Source: Oscheius dolichura (taxonomy: Eukaryota > Nematoda > Chromadorea > Rhabditida > Rhabditidae). Taken from it: a stretch of DNA of 64,000 nucleotides. Both the position numbers and the translations under genes were made by a program. Below, one piece after another: positions 21,560-31,998 of the stretch. The DNA is taken from positions 2,838,001 to 2,902,000 of the forward strand of contig OW051494.1 of assembly GCA_932521035.1 (NCBI GenBank), given 5' to 3'. Each line of letters starts with the position of its first letter. The stretch's first letter is position 1. The notes under the pieces were generated by a model that was not told the DNA's origin, did not search any database, and was given only the letters and a program-made list of their open reading frames with translations.

Positions 21560-22244
21560 TGTGGAGTTTAACCGGCGGCAGGAGACAACAGAAAGGCAGG
21601 CAGTGCAAGGTAGGATCGATTCACTGGAAGACGCGAAATTGACAAACCATTATGCCTCGTGGGGAAACGAATTTTGACTATTGAGCCGAGGCGCGATAAA
21701 AAAGCCAAATTAGGGGGATTGCGGGAGAATGATTCTAATGGAATGAACCTGAAAGAAAGGCAAAGAAACGAGAAGGGATTTGCTTAAACATCTCTTCCTT
21801 TTTTATCGAAGGAAGCAAGCGTATCCTCGCTCCTTTACAAATTTCTCGGATGAGGCGGATAAAACAACTTTCGAAAAGCAGAAAGCCACATTTCTACATT
21901 TCCTTCTTTCAGCTGCTGCAAGTTTCCAGTGTCTTATGCACATTTGTCAATCAGTTTTTAGAATACACGATCGTGATAACATTTTCTAAATGACACAAAC
22001 GTAACCAATAAATACTTGCCAAGCACGAGGATATAGAGAGTGAGGATAATTTTTTCGCAGAGGATGAAAGAACAGCAAACGGCTGCATTTGAATTCGTTT
22101 GATTGCTTAGAAAATACAATTGTGGATTCAAATGATATAAAATAGAGAGATAAGCTAACAATATATCAGAAGAAGCAAATGTAATTGAAATATCCGAAAG
22201 AATAATCCAATGTCTGCGCTGATTAATTAATCGGAGGAGCAAGG

Positions 22245-22502
22245 ATGTGTAATTCAGCGACGACTACTAGTTCTGTCGGTTGTCAAGGATACAATGAGAT
22301 GTCTCTCAAAGATTTCGAGACATATCATTTGAGGCAGCAACGTCGTTGGAAAACAAGTGAAGACACTTCTGTTTGGTAGAGATACTCGAAGCTATATAAC
22401 GAAACAATTTTCGAGAAGGAAATGCTGTTTATTTCTGAAACGAAATCTTATGTCCAAAGAAAAGGCGAACAGTTTGATCGTTACAAAGAATTTATTCGGT
22501 AA
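22245..22502 (+). pseudogene. Small ORF interrupted by one in-frame TAG
   Basis: From ATG 22245 the frame is open for 44 codons, meets a single TAG at 22377-22379, then stays open for 40 more codons to TAA at 22500. Both halves look protein-like and are rich in aromatic and charged residues: YHLRQQRRWKTSEDTSVW before the stop, and RYSKLYNETIFEKEMLF then VQRKGEQFDRYKEFIR after. No short intron removes the stop in frame. It may be a decayed gene, a sequence error, a read-through stop, or chance. I do not recognise the family. Confidence 0.35.
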
Positions 22503-22538
22503 TACAGATATAGAAGACATTTAAAATCGGAGGGTTGC

Positions 22539-24624
22539 TCAATATTTTGGTTTCTTGTACTCGGCTCTGAAAATTAGATTAGCACTGGTGAAAGGTGATA
22601 AATACCCATTGGATGCGGTCGCCTTCCGCTTTTCATTTATTTTTTCTATTTGTTGTAGCTCTTTATCCAACTTCTTATTATTTGCTGCGTCGCTTTTCCT
22701 TGTTTTTCGACCGTCCTGCGGCTTCACCCCAAATTGGAAGGCAGCCTTGGGAAGAGCCTCACGACCACCCTGTAATTTGAAGTAGTTGCATAAAACAAAC
22801 GCTACCTGATATTTTTCAAACTCTTCTTGATTATCAAAGTCCCAACGTTTTACGCCTGATTTTTTATTGCCCATGTCCATTTTTGAAAAATCTTCATCAT
22901 CTGAGTCTCCCCAAGAACTACCAAGTTCGGCGAAACCTCCAGGATAACACTCATCATAACTGAAAACGAAATAAATAAAGAAATCCTTGTGGAAGCAAAA
23001 TAATTTAGAAAAACCTACCCTCCACTTTCCATCTCTTTTCTTCTCTTTTCCATTTTTTCTTCCAACTTCTTTTCCTTTTCCGCCTGCTCCTTCTCTTTCT
23101 TTTCACGTTCTTTCTCCTTTTCCCGTTCTTTTTCACGATCCCGTTCTTTATCTTTCCTGTCATAATCGTCTTTTTTCCTTAAACAAATGAATTCAGAATA
23201 TTTACTATGCATACCTGTCTCTATCGCGGTCCCTCCTATCGTAGTCACGATCACGATCTTTTCTATCTCTTTCTCGGTCTTTTTCTTTATCCTTATCATC
23301 AAAGTAACTGGTATTTTTCTTTCTATCACGATCGCGGTCTTTTTCTTCTTTACGATCTCTATAAATTGGAAATAATATTGGTGTGTAAATTCAACAAACC
23401 TTTCTTTTTCGTTTTCTTTTTTCGGAACATATTCAGCTTCATTATCATAAATACTTTGATCTTGATATTTAATAATATCTTCTTCCGTCATATCTGGTCT
23501 CCTCTTTTTCTTGTGATCAGCTCGAAGATAGGACAAAACTTGCGTTAATTTCGAGATCAGCATATTATTGGCATTAATATTTGAGTTAGATTCATTATTC
23601 GGACAATCGATAAGTGACCTGAAGTGTAAAAAAATTAAAGGCAAACAGGCAAAGAAAAGTGAATAAGAACTCCACTAACCGCAAGAGCGTTGTTGGCACC
23701 TCTGTTTGATTTTCTTCTTCCATTTCAACCACATACGCCATTCTTCCTTTTTTGAACATATCATTTCTGAATAACAATTTTTAAAAAAATAAAATAATAC
23801 CTCAAGGGAAGTTCGTTTTTAAATAAAATCTGTTGAATATTCCGAACCATTTTACTTTCTGCTGCCGTGGGTTGAACAGGAGCTGCTTCTGGTTCTTTAA
23901 TTTCGTTCTGGAATGAAAATTACTATACAAAAACAATATGGGTCATTACATAAACTCTTTCTAGCTCTTCTTGTTCATCCTTCGTTTGAGTACGATCTAT
24001 TTCACTGCGAACCTAAAACAAAATGATTTGTTGATAAAAAGAAGTCTCACTTTATGCAACAAAGAGTAATCTAATCCTTTAACTAAATGTGTATGTTCCA
24101 TATCTCCTCCCAAAAACTTGGATTCCTAAAAGAAAGGTAAACACACAAAGTTTTGTAGCAAATACTTCAATGGCTCGTCTTCTGGAGCGAATTTTATCCT
24201 TTGTTTCACGAGTGCTTCCTGGTACAGCTTGGTATGCGGCTGCTAATTTAGCAAGTTCATCGTTCTCCTAAATATTTTACAAATAAAATTAAAACAATTA
24301 AAAAACTCACTTCCTCGCCTCCTTTGTCTCGCCTTTCAGCTGCACGATCGCGATAACTTTTCATTATTTCTTTGAGACGAATAGCTTCTTCTTCATCATC
24401 ATCCACCGGTTTCTCCTAAAGAATATTATTTTATAGAATGATGATGAACCACATACCTTCTTTTTAGCTTTATTGAACTGTGGTTTATGAGGCTTTATAA
24501 ACTTGGGTTTACTTTTATGCGTAAACGAATGGGCTTGCCCTTCTTTTCTTGCAGGTGTTTCCCCAACTTCTCTTCTAGGCGTTTCAGCCAGTAGCCTACG
24601 AAAGTCTTCATTTCTGAGCGCCAT
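22539..24624 (-). CDS. IK/RED splicing factor (SMU-2 type)
   Basis: RED/IK is a spliceosome component that works with SMU1 in splice-site choice; the C. elegans counterpart is SMU-2. The start MALRNEDFRRLLAETPRR matches the family's NEDFRKLL motif. Later exons encode FKKGRMAYVVEM, EVPTTLLR, ISKLTQVLSYLR, then the Arg-Glu/Arg-Asp repeat tract that gives RED its name (KERDREKEREKEKEREKK). These are followed by DECYPGG, KMDMGNKKSGVKRWDFD and EALPKAAFQFGVKPQDGRK. The end GAEYKKPKY equals GVEVKRPKY after removal of a 38-nt intron. An acceptor-like ctttcag precedes the start by 14 nt. Many introns of about 35-50 nt. It is head-to-head with MsrB, 444 bp apart. Confidence 0.94.
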
Positions 24625-25068
24625 TGATCACTATTTTCCTGAAAGTAGTTATTAAAAAAATGCTTACGAGACAATATGAGAGTGGGGACTGCAAAAAAAA
24701 CGAATACAAACTGCTTTGAAAGGAGACAGAGGCGAAAAAATAAAAAATAAAATGCGAGACGCAAGGTAGAGCATTTTATGTCAAACGGGGATGACTACGG
24801 TGGCCATTTCTCAAGACAAACGCCTTCTGTTCCATTGTTTTCTCTTTTAGTCATCGTGATTTCTAATCAATAGCTCTGTTTCGAAGTGAAAAAGCCTCAT
24901 GAACGTCATTTGATCGAGCAACTGCCATATATTCAGCGTTCTTTTCGTCCATTTGACGCTTTCGCAAAACTTGACGCTAATACCCCCTTGAGCTGTAGTT
25001 GTAGTGTAGTCCTTGTCTTCTCATCTTCATGAAAGCAAAGTTCAGCCCGCGCTCGCTTGTCTTTTGTC
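24625..25068. other. Divergent promoter region between IK/RED and MsrB
   Basis: 444 bp between two start codons that point away from each other. It is likely to hold both promoters. No other gene seen. Confidence 0.45.
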
Positions 25069-25769
25069 ATGGCCATGAAGCGATTATTATCCCTGCCTTC
25101 AGGAGCCCTCGGAAGCTTCATTATCTTTGGACGAAGCATGAGCAAGAAGGATATCGGTTAGTTTTTGCTAGAAAAATATGAAAAAGCGTTTAGGTGATCA
25201 GACTCCGGGTATCAGAAAACTAAAAACGGAAAAGCCCGTTTCTCAAATCAGCGATGCCGAATGGAAATCTGTGTTGACTCCAGAGGAATACGAAGTCACG
25301 AGACAAGCCGGTAAGAACGTTCTCGCTCAATATAAAAGCTTGTATTTAGGTACCGAGCCTCAAGGAGGCAGTTTTGACAAATTTTTCGAAAAAGGACGCT
25401 ACATTTGTACCTGTTGTGGTTCTGAACTTTTCAAGTAAGTTTTACTCTGAATACAAAAAACCTTTATTCAGTTCTGATTCCAAATACTGGTCTGGATGTG
25501 GTTGGCCAGCATTTTCCAAGTCTGTAGATAATGACATGAATATTGTCAGAATACACGATAATTCGCATGGAATGGAAAGAACCGAAGTCAGATGTAAAGT
25601 GGTAAGTCTCTTGTTTCCTCTTTATTTTAGATATATCTTTTCAAGTAATAGCAAAGAGACATTTCAGTGTAATGCTCATTTGGGTCATGTATTCGATGAT
25701 GGCCCAAAAGAAACCGGTGAGCGCTACTGCATCAACAGTGTGAGTATGCGTTTCGAGCCGGCTCAATAA
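25069..25769 (+). CDS. Peptide-methionine (R)-S-oxide reductase (MsrB)
   Basis: Repairs oxidised methionine (R-sulfoxide) in proteins. The N-terminus [17 protein letters not shown] looks like a mitochondrial presequence; an internal Met (MSKKDIG) could give a cytosolic form. The conserved blocks are [50 protein letters not shown] and [20 protein letters not shown], ending with [11 protein letters not shown]. The two CxxC pairs that bind zinc and the active-site Cys (RYCIN) are all present, so the enzyme should be functional. Introns are 37, 39, about 40 and 73 nt; the 39-nt one is open in frame and would be missed by ORF finding. Confidence 0.95.
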
Positions 25770-25875
25770 TAACCATCTTTCACAATTATTGGGATAAGTT
25801 TTATTACCATTTATGTATCATACCCGTCCATATAATATAAATATTCTTCGAAAGAGCTCGTCACTGATTATGATG

Positions 25876-28800
25876 TCATTCAAAAATTCCCAACTCTCTT
25901 TGATACAAAATGACGAAAGTTGAAAGAGCTGTGCCGATGAGGAATACTATCAGAAGAAATCTATCCAGAACCATGGCGACCTGGAAATATTTAATTTTTT
26001 TTGTTCCCGTTAGGTAAGTTTTTATAGCTGTGGGGAGATGCATGAGAGTCGGCTGAATTATGAATTAGGTGATGAACGACTCTTTGACGGATGATTTTCA
26101 ATGGTACCCATGAGACTCGTATTTTCGGCGATCTCTGCATGAGACCAGCTGTTGAAACGAGGAGTATTAGACGAGGAACTGGCTTTTTCTCTAGTGTTTT
26201 TGAGGGAAACGAGTGTTCGACGCCGGAGATAATTGTCTCGTTCCGTGGTTATTTCAAGGAGGAATAAGTGAATACCTGTTGCCATTCTAACGAGAGGGCA
26301 TCGCGTCTATCCTTCTCCGCCACCCGCATTTCATTTCTTTCAATTGTCGCATGAACCATATTCATGACTTTCAGAAACTCCACTTCAAAGACATCTACGC
26401 CGTCTCTCGCTTTCTGTGGAGAACATTTTATCTTTTGTTGTGGCGAATCATGGAGGGGAGCCGAAAACGATACCTAAAAACACTATTTTTATCCCCAAAA
26501 CAGGAGGGGAAAGCAGCAATAGCGCATGCCATAAAGCAGAAGCGGAAAGCAAAAAATGGTGGAGGAATGAATTACGTCAAGTTTTCTGAATTCCCTGAAG
26601 GGACGAGCCGGTGGCTAAATGATTATCAGTTTGTTATGGGAATATAAAGAGAAACTCTCACTTTTTTCCTCTTCGGGCTGCCGTTCTGCAATGGGGTCGG
26701 GAGAAATTCGGAAGTTTTTTCTACTTCCAATGTGGTGACCGCCGGTTTCAGTTGGCTGATAAATGGAAGAGCAGAGTTTTCTTTCTGGAAAGGGGAATTA
26801 TTTTTATATTTCATTTTTATTCCTACCTGATACACGTATCGTACATGTTGAGTAATACTGTGATATGGTTGTAGATCGACGAAAAGTACTCTCCCAATAA
26901 ATTTAAAAGCAATCAGTTGAAGATATTCCGGCACCGGGTGGCCGTGCACTCCCTGGTGGTGAACATTCAGCTAGAAATCCCAATATTTCACGAAAATTGA
27001 GGATACACTACCGTGAATACAGTCATTGCCGTGGCCAGAGAGACAATGAATATGGTCACCCCGTAATAGATTCCAATTAGGGGGAGTGCTTCCGAGGTGG
27101 GCGGCATTCCTTCGGCGACCAGCATGAGGAACACCGTCGTCGAGAGGAGCGAAGTAATTCCCAAGGTGACTTTCTCTCCCGAATCAGATGGCATATAAAA
27201 ACCGAGGAGAGCGATTCCACTTATCAGAACACAGGGAAGGATCAGATTGAAGACCTGGGAGGTGGATTTGCAGTGGAAAAGACAAACTCACATAAAACAT
27301 GGGTCTTCTCTCTATGCTGATGTGAATATCCACGAAGGGATACGGCTCCGGGCAGCAGCTGTACACAACTGCATTTTTCTCTGCTCTGGAAGGGGGTTCT
27401 TCAATATTTTCAATCTCAGAGCTACCTAATAAAAAGAAGTTTCCATTCGGTGCTCATCATGTAATTACTCTCATCTCCTGTAACACTCCTTCTCAAGAAA
27501 AAAAGAAATTCCCAAACCGTTTTCAGATGTCAACAAGAGATCGATTTTTGTTCCATCGTAGGCCCAACTGGCATATTTTAGAGTACACACCTGCCGGTCG
27601 AAGGGATAATGCTTCACGTCTAGAGGACAAGACGATCTGGTTCAGGAAGTAGACAAATAAAAAGAGGAAAGTACTTGAAAATGGCAGCAGATGACCAATG
27701 GACATTTCCGAGGTAATCAACTATGACGTCGGTTGACATTACCGATTTTGTGTATTGAGAATCCGCACTGAAAAGGTCTTTTTCTTTTATTTTGGGGGTT
27801 GCTAAATCAAAATCGTGTTTTGTGTTATGTTTCCAAGCTCTTTTCAACGAGTTCTATTAGAAAAATCTAATTTTAGCTGGGTGTTGTCTATAAATATCTT
27901 TAACGTATGAAAAGGCCACTCACTTATTATAGAGAATTATATCCGGCTTCCATAACCTTTCATAGGGGAGATGCAGCCTCGTCAAATTGTCATAGAGCCT
28001 CGGATCCCAGACTAATTTGAAGTCATTCCATGATTGCCGTACCCAGGCATTCGTCGTTAGTATTTGGTTTCGCTCATCCTGAATTCTTTGTTTTCTAGGG
28101 GATGTGTTATTTGAAAAGAGGAAAACAAGACTTTCACAGAGAGAAAAACAAACCAAATCGATGATTTGTGTAAGCGAGAAGACGAAAGTTACGTTTATCG
28201 GCTCATCATGTTTTGGAGCCGGCCGGACCTGGCAAATGGGAAACTGAAATAATAAAAAAAGCGAAACAAACCTCCTTCTCGTAGCCGTCCATTAGCTTTT
28301 TATAGAGTTGTCTCATCAGATCTTCGGCAACTGAAATTCTCCTTTTCTAATGTTCTCTTGCAACAGTTCGTTTTTTCTGGCTAATTGTCGGGAAATTGTT
28401 CAGGAACACACAACTTTGCATATTCTCTTCGACTTTTAGCAAAAGAAGAATCTCAGCTGAACTATTCCAGCTCAACGAGTGGCTTTGTAGTGTTTTTGAG
28501 TTCCTTCTGGTCGACGGCACGTCGACGTTGCCCAGCGGGAGAATGATTTGATTTGGCCGGTAGGCCACTGATTTCCGAAAGAGAAGGCGGCGTTTCGGGG
28601 CACATCAATGAAGAAAAAACGTATGAAAGACACCAAAATTGAGATACTGGGAGATGGAAAAGAAAATATTTGAGATGCTTCACCAAATGTCACGTTTTCC
28701 CTTTGTATCATACTAATTTTTCTATTTTCTTTGTTGATTATTTGTGGGAATCTGCTACTAAAATGAAGGAGTGTGCTGAATATGCTCAACTTTTGAGAAT

Positions 28801-28919
28801 TTACGGGTGCGACTGCACCCAATAACAATCTCTTCCCGTTCCCTATAAACATGTAAATAACTATGTTTCCTACCTATAAAATGGAAAGCTAGTAAGAAAA
28901 CTAGTTGGCCGAATTGCAT
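25876..28919 (-). CDS. Nicotinic acetylcholine receptor subunit, alpha type
   Basis: Cys-loop cation channel subunit. The start [16 protein letters not shown] is a signal peptide. The extracellular domain has [45 protein letters not shown] and [11 protein letters not shown]. The Cys-loop is [15 protein letters not shown] with exactly 13 residues between cysteines. Vicinal cysteines in [14 protein letters not shown] define an alpha subunit. TM1 is [20 protein letters not shown]2 starts [18 protein letters not shown] and has the cation-type GEK border. TM4 is [16 protein letters not shown], and the protein ends RELGIFE. The 5' intron (about 28,827-28,330) is the largest and contains the palindrome GGGTGCGACTGCACCC. 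The closest general match by memory is the alpha-7/ACR-16 group, not certain. The gene is convergent with MsrB. Confidence 0.92.
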
Positions 28920-29516
28920 GGAAGCATAGGTACTGCAATTAGAAGATTATAATAAGCTGGGGTTGGGAAAAAGCCGGCAATGAATAAAAAAGTATGGGTT
29001 GAAGGGGGCGGAGATGTGGAAGAGGCGGGGACGGATGAGAACACTGGATGAGCAACCAGACGAAAGCAAAAACAAGAGCAAAAAATGGGAAGCGGGGAGA
29101 GAGCGAGTATTCCCCGAGGGAAGCCTCAAAGGCCAAATAAATCCCCGTATGCACATATTTACATAATTGCAAGGTTGAACGGCAAAGCGGCTCCGCCTGA
29201 AGTTTTTGTGTTTGCCTCTTCAGGAAATGAAGGAAGAAGGAAACAGGGAAAATCCAGCCGAAGTCTTCCTCGGCTGTTTATTAGTCAAATACTCAGGGAA
29301 AGGCCGTTCTTTTCAAATATTTTTATAGGAACAAGAGAAGTAAGTTTCAAATAAAATCAGAGAAGTCTTTTTTCCCTTTTTCTGGAGACGAATACAATAA
29401 ATTTGTCATGGCAAGTTGTGTCATGTCATTCAAAAGCGATCCGTCCTGTTAATCCCCGTCTCCTGCTCATTCTACTCATCTGACCTACCCCAAAAAGGTC
29501 GTTCTACTAATATCTG
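28920..29516. other. Divergent intergenic region
   Basis: Lies between the nAChR start (-) and the intronless gene at 29517 (+). No gene recognised; short ORFs only. Confidence 0.4.
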
Positions 29517-31103
29517 ATGTCATCTCGTCGTTCTACTCACAGCCGTAGCCGTTCGTCCAGCCCCAGCAGCAGCCACTCGTCTTCCGCCTCCAGTAGCCGA
29601 AAGCTGAAGAAGAGCGACCCGGTGGCCCTGAGGAAGTACGTGCTGAAGAAGAACCACAAGGACAGGATCTCGAGAAGCCACCTGGAGTTGGTCAAGAGGG
29701 AGCTGACTACGAATGCCGTCGCCCGTAGCCGCTCCGCCTCGCCTAGTGGCCGGCTGGTCGGCGTCTTTCAGCTGCACGGGACCCACAAAATCCGGGTGAA
29801 GAGGTCTGTGAGCATCGAGCTGGACAAGATCATCTTCCACACGGTGCTGTACATCTACCACGACTCGCTGAGCCAGAAGCAGTACGAGAAGGTCATAGAC
29901 AGCCAGGTGCCGGTGGCCACGGGCAAGAGCTACCGAGTAGAGGAGCAGATCCCGGTGGAGACGATCAGCCAGACGACCTACTACGGGAAGAGAATGATTC
30001 GACTCGTGCGGGACGTGGTGCTGCCGAGGGAGTCGCTGACCCACTGCTGGGAGAAGACGGACGAGCGAGGAGTGCGCGACGGCTGGCAGACGGCAGTGGA
30101 TGGCGGCCAGCCGGGATACTCAGCAGTCAAGGCCGACAGCATCAGCCGCAACTCGCAGACGGGCTACGCCAACGCGACCCGGATTGTGTTCCTCTTCAAC
30201 CAGGAGGCCGAGCCGAAGACGACGGAGCTGAAGCGGTGTCCCAACGAGTACCGGGCCCGAGTGGAAATGCCCAATCTGGAGGACTGCATCCACTTCGGAG
30301 AGAAGGTCAAGGCCCGCGGTGCCACGCTCGAATTTGTCCAGGAAGTGCAGCTGTCGCCGATGATCCAGCAGCTCAACGGCACCGGCCACGTGGAGGAGCT
30401 GCGCGAATACCTCTTCAATCCGAGGGAGGATAGGGTCCAGTTCCTCGACCGCAGCACGACGGCCTCCTTCGACCGCAGCTCGATGTTTATGCCGAGTCCC
30501 GAGGAGCGTTCCCTCTGGGCCACCCCGAACCAGGACGAGTACCGTACTCCCCAGGAGAGGCCGCCGACAGCCATCTGGAACACGCTGATGGAGACATCCA
30601 GGAACGTGGAGATCACCCCACCGCTGGGTGAGATGAGCACAGCCTGCATGACGCCGCTGGAGGAGATGAAGCCGGGTGTCCATGCGATCGCCATCCCCGC
30701 TCCCCGTCGCCCTGTTCCCCGTCTGGTGCTGAATCCGACGCCCGCGACGGAGAGTCCCGCCCCGAAGACGGCCATCTCCCCGGGCCAGCAGGGAGCAGTC
30801 AGCCAGGAGATCCGGCTGGACGACACGAAGCCGAGGATGACGATGGACGTGAGCCGCAAGGCCAGCTCGACTCGGATGACGCACAAGCACGCGATGACGA
30901 TGTCCGTGGACATTGGCGGAGAGGCGTGCGAGTTCACGGGAAACATCAGCTACGAGGGGCCGGCCAACATGCAGTTCACTCCGAAGCGCGTCCTGGTGGA
31001 CGGCAAGCTGTTGTGGCAGCAGAGCAACGACTGGAACCCGACGTCGGTGACCAACAGCCAGATCAACATGCCCCTCGACGAGACCGGCCGCAGCCACAAG
31101 TAG
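29517..31103 (+). CDS. Intronless 528-residue protein with SR-rich basic N-terminus, unknown family
   Basis: Not recognised. A single open frame of 528 codons in a region where other genes have an intron every 100-200 bp. The N-terminus is Ser/Arg-rich (MSSRRSTHSRSRSSSPSSS) and then Lys-rich (RKLKKSDPVALRKYVLKKNH). The middle has beta-strand-like stretches (SIELDKIIFHTVLYIYHDSL, QTTYYGKRMIRLVRDVVLP). Residues 280-420 are Pro/Thr/Ser-rich with repeated TPQE, TPLE and TP motifs that could be phosphorylated. The C-terminus is MTMSVDIGGEACEFTGNISY... ending DETGRSHK. Coding bases are strongly GC-ending. AATAAA follows 17 nt after the stop (31121). It shares composition and lack of introns with the protamine-like gene at 16965, so a germline chromatin or cytoskeletal role is possible but unproven. 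Confidence 0.75.
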   Translation: MSSRRSTHSRSRSSSPSSSHSSSASSSRKLKKSDPVALRKYVLKKNHKDRISRSHLELVKRELTTNAVARSRSASPSGRLVGVFQLHGTHKIRVKRSVSIELDKIIFHTVLYIYHDSLSQKQYEKVIDSQVPVATGKSYRVEEQIPVETISQTTYYGKRMIRLVRDVVLPRESLTHCWEKTDERGVRDGWQTAVDGGQPGYSAVKADSISRNSQTGYANATRIVFLFNQEAEPKTTELKRCPNEYRARVEMPNLEDCIHFGEKVKARGATLEFVQEVQLSPMIQQLNGTGHVEELREYLFNPREDRVQFLDRSTTASFDRSSMFMPSPEERSLWATPNQDEYRTPQERPPTAIWNTLMETSRNVEITPPLGEMSTACMTPLEEMKPGVHAIAIPAPRRPVPRLVLNPTPATESPAPKTAISPGQQGAVSQEIRLDDTKPRMTMDVSRKASSTRMTHKHAMTMSVDIGGEACEFTGNISYEGPANMQFTPKRVLVDGKLLWQQSNDWNPTSVTNSQINMPLDETGRSHK

Positions 31104-31194
31104 ACGATGATCTCGCGAGCAATAAACTGACTCTAACTAATATCTTGTTGTTCTGTTTTCTTCTTCTTTATTCGTCATATCTCCTTGTTTTCTC

Positions 31195-31460
31195 GTCGTT
31201 TTTGACTGCTCGTCCAGCCTGGTCTCATCCTCTTCGAGTGGCAGAAGCCCGTCGTCCTCCGCCTCCGCCTCCCGTAGCCGGCCAAAGAGATAGCTAAAGA
31301 ACAACCCATATCCCGAAGAAAGTGCGAAGAACCACAGGAACAGGATCCTTTTAGAGGTGGAGCCGATGGCGATTGTCGTCTCCTATGATTCCCCACCTTG
31401 TTGGATCGACGGCTGAAGAAGAAGGCCGGCTTCGAAGCAACGCCACCCGTGGCCAAGTCT
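31195..31460 (+). pseudogene. Decayed partial copy of the 5' end of the 29517 gene
   Basis: Downstream of the intact gene, a stretch repeats its beginning with many changes. TCTCGTCGTT (31192) equals the start region at 29523. GAAGAACCACAGGAACAGGA (about 31325) matches GAAGAACCACAAGGACAGGA (29650). Tracts like GTCGTCCTCCGCCTCC echo the Ser-rich 5' coding part. A second block near 31400 (CGGCTGAAGAAGAAGGCC) again resembles the AAGCTGAAGAAGAG segment. The frame is broken by stops and insertions. Confidence 0.45.
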
Positions 31461-31570
31461 TTCATCCCGGTGTCTGAAACGGGGAAGCCTCGCGTTTGGC
31501 CTATCCTCTCTCCTTCCGAAGTGTTCGTTCTTCAGTACCTAGGGCCTTTACGACGGCACATAATTATTTA

Positions 31571-31585
31571 GAGAGAGAGAGAGAG
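31571..31585. repeat. (GA)n microsatellite
   Basis: Short uninterrupted GA dinucleotide run in the intergenic space after the decayed gene copy. Confidence 0.7.
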
Positions 31586-31998
31586 GCCCGTCCGATCCCC
31601 CTGTCCCGGCTGCTGCTTTTTCCTCGTCTTTTTTGTTTCAATTGAATAAGCCGTAAACTTTGTTTTATTTCTCATGATCATTATCAAAATAACAATATAT
31701 CTTTTTAAAATGAAGAAAAGGTTGGAATCTTACAATCTAATGGAATAGAGAAAGAGCTAAATGGAGAGAGGACTACAACAGGAGAAGAGATGAAGCACAG
31801 GGGATGAGTGGATTCGGATATGGTCACATATTTTCATCTGTTCCAAATAAAAATAATAAAGATCATCGGGTTTCTGTCCTATAAATTGAAAAACAAATTG
31901 TCCTCCTTATTTTTGAGGAATACAATAAAGCTCTCTCTTTTCAAAATAATTATATCGGGGGTGGGTAAAGTGCGGGAGTGTGAGGATATGGCAAGGGT

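Noticed and set aside
29520-31097. Long antisense ORFs opposite the 29517 gene
   Set aside because: The strongly GC-ending codons on the plus strand suppress stops on the other strand. The sense ORF spans the whole region with a stop followed by AATAAA.
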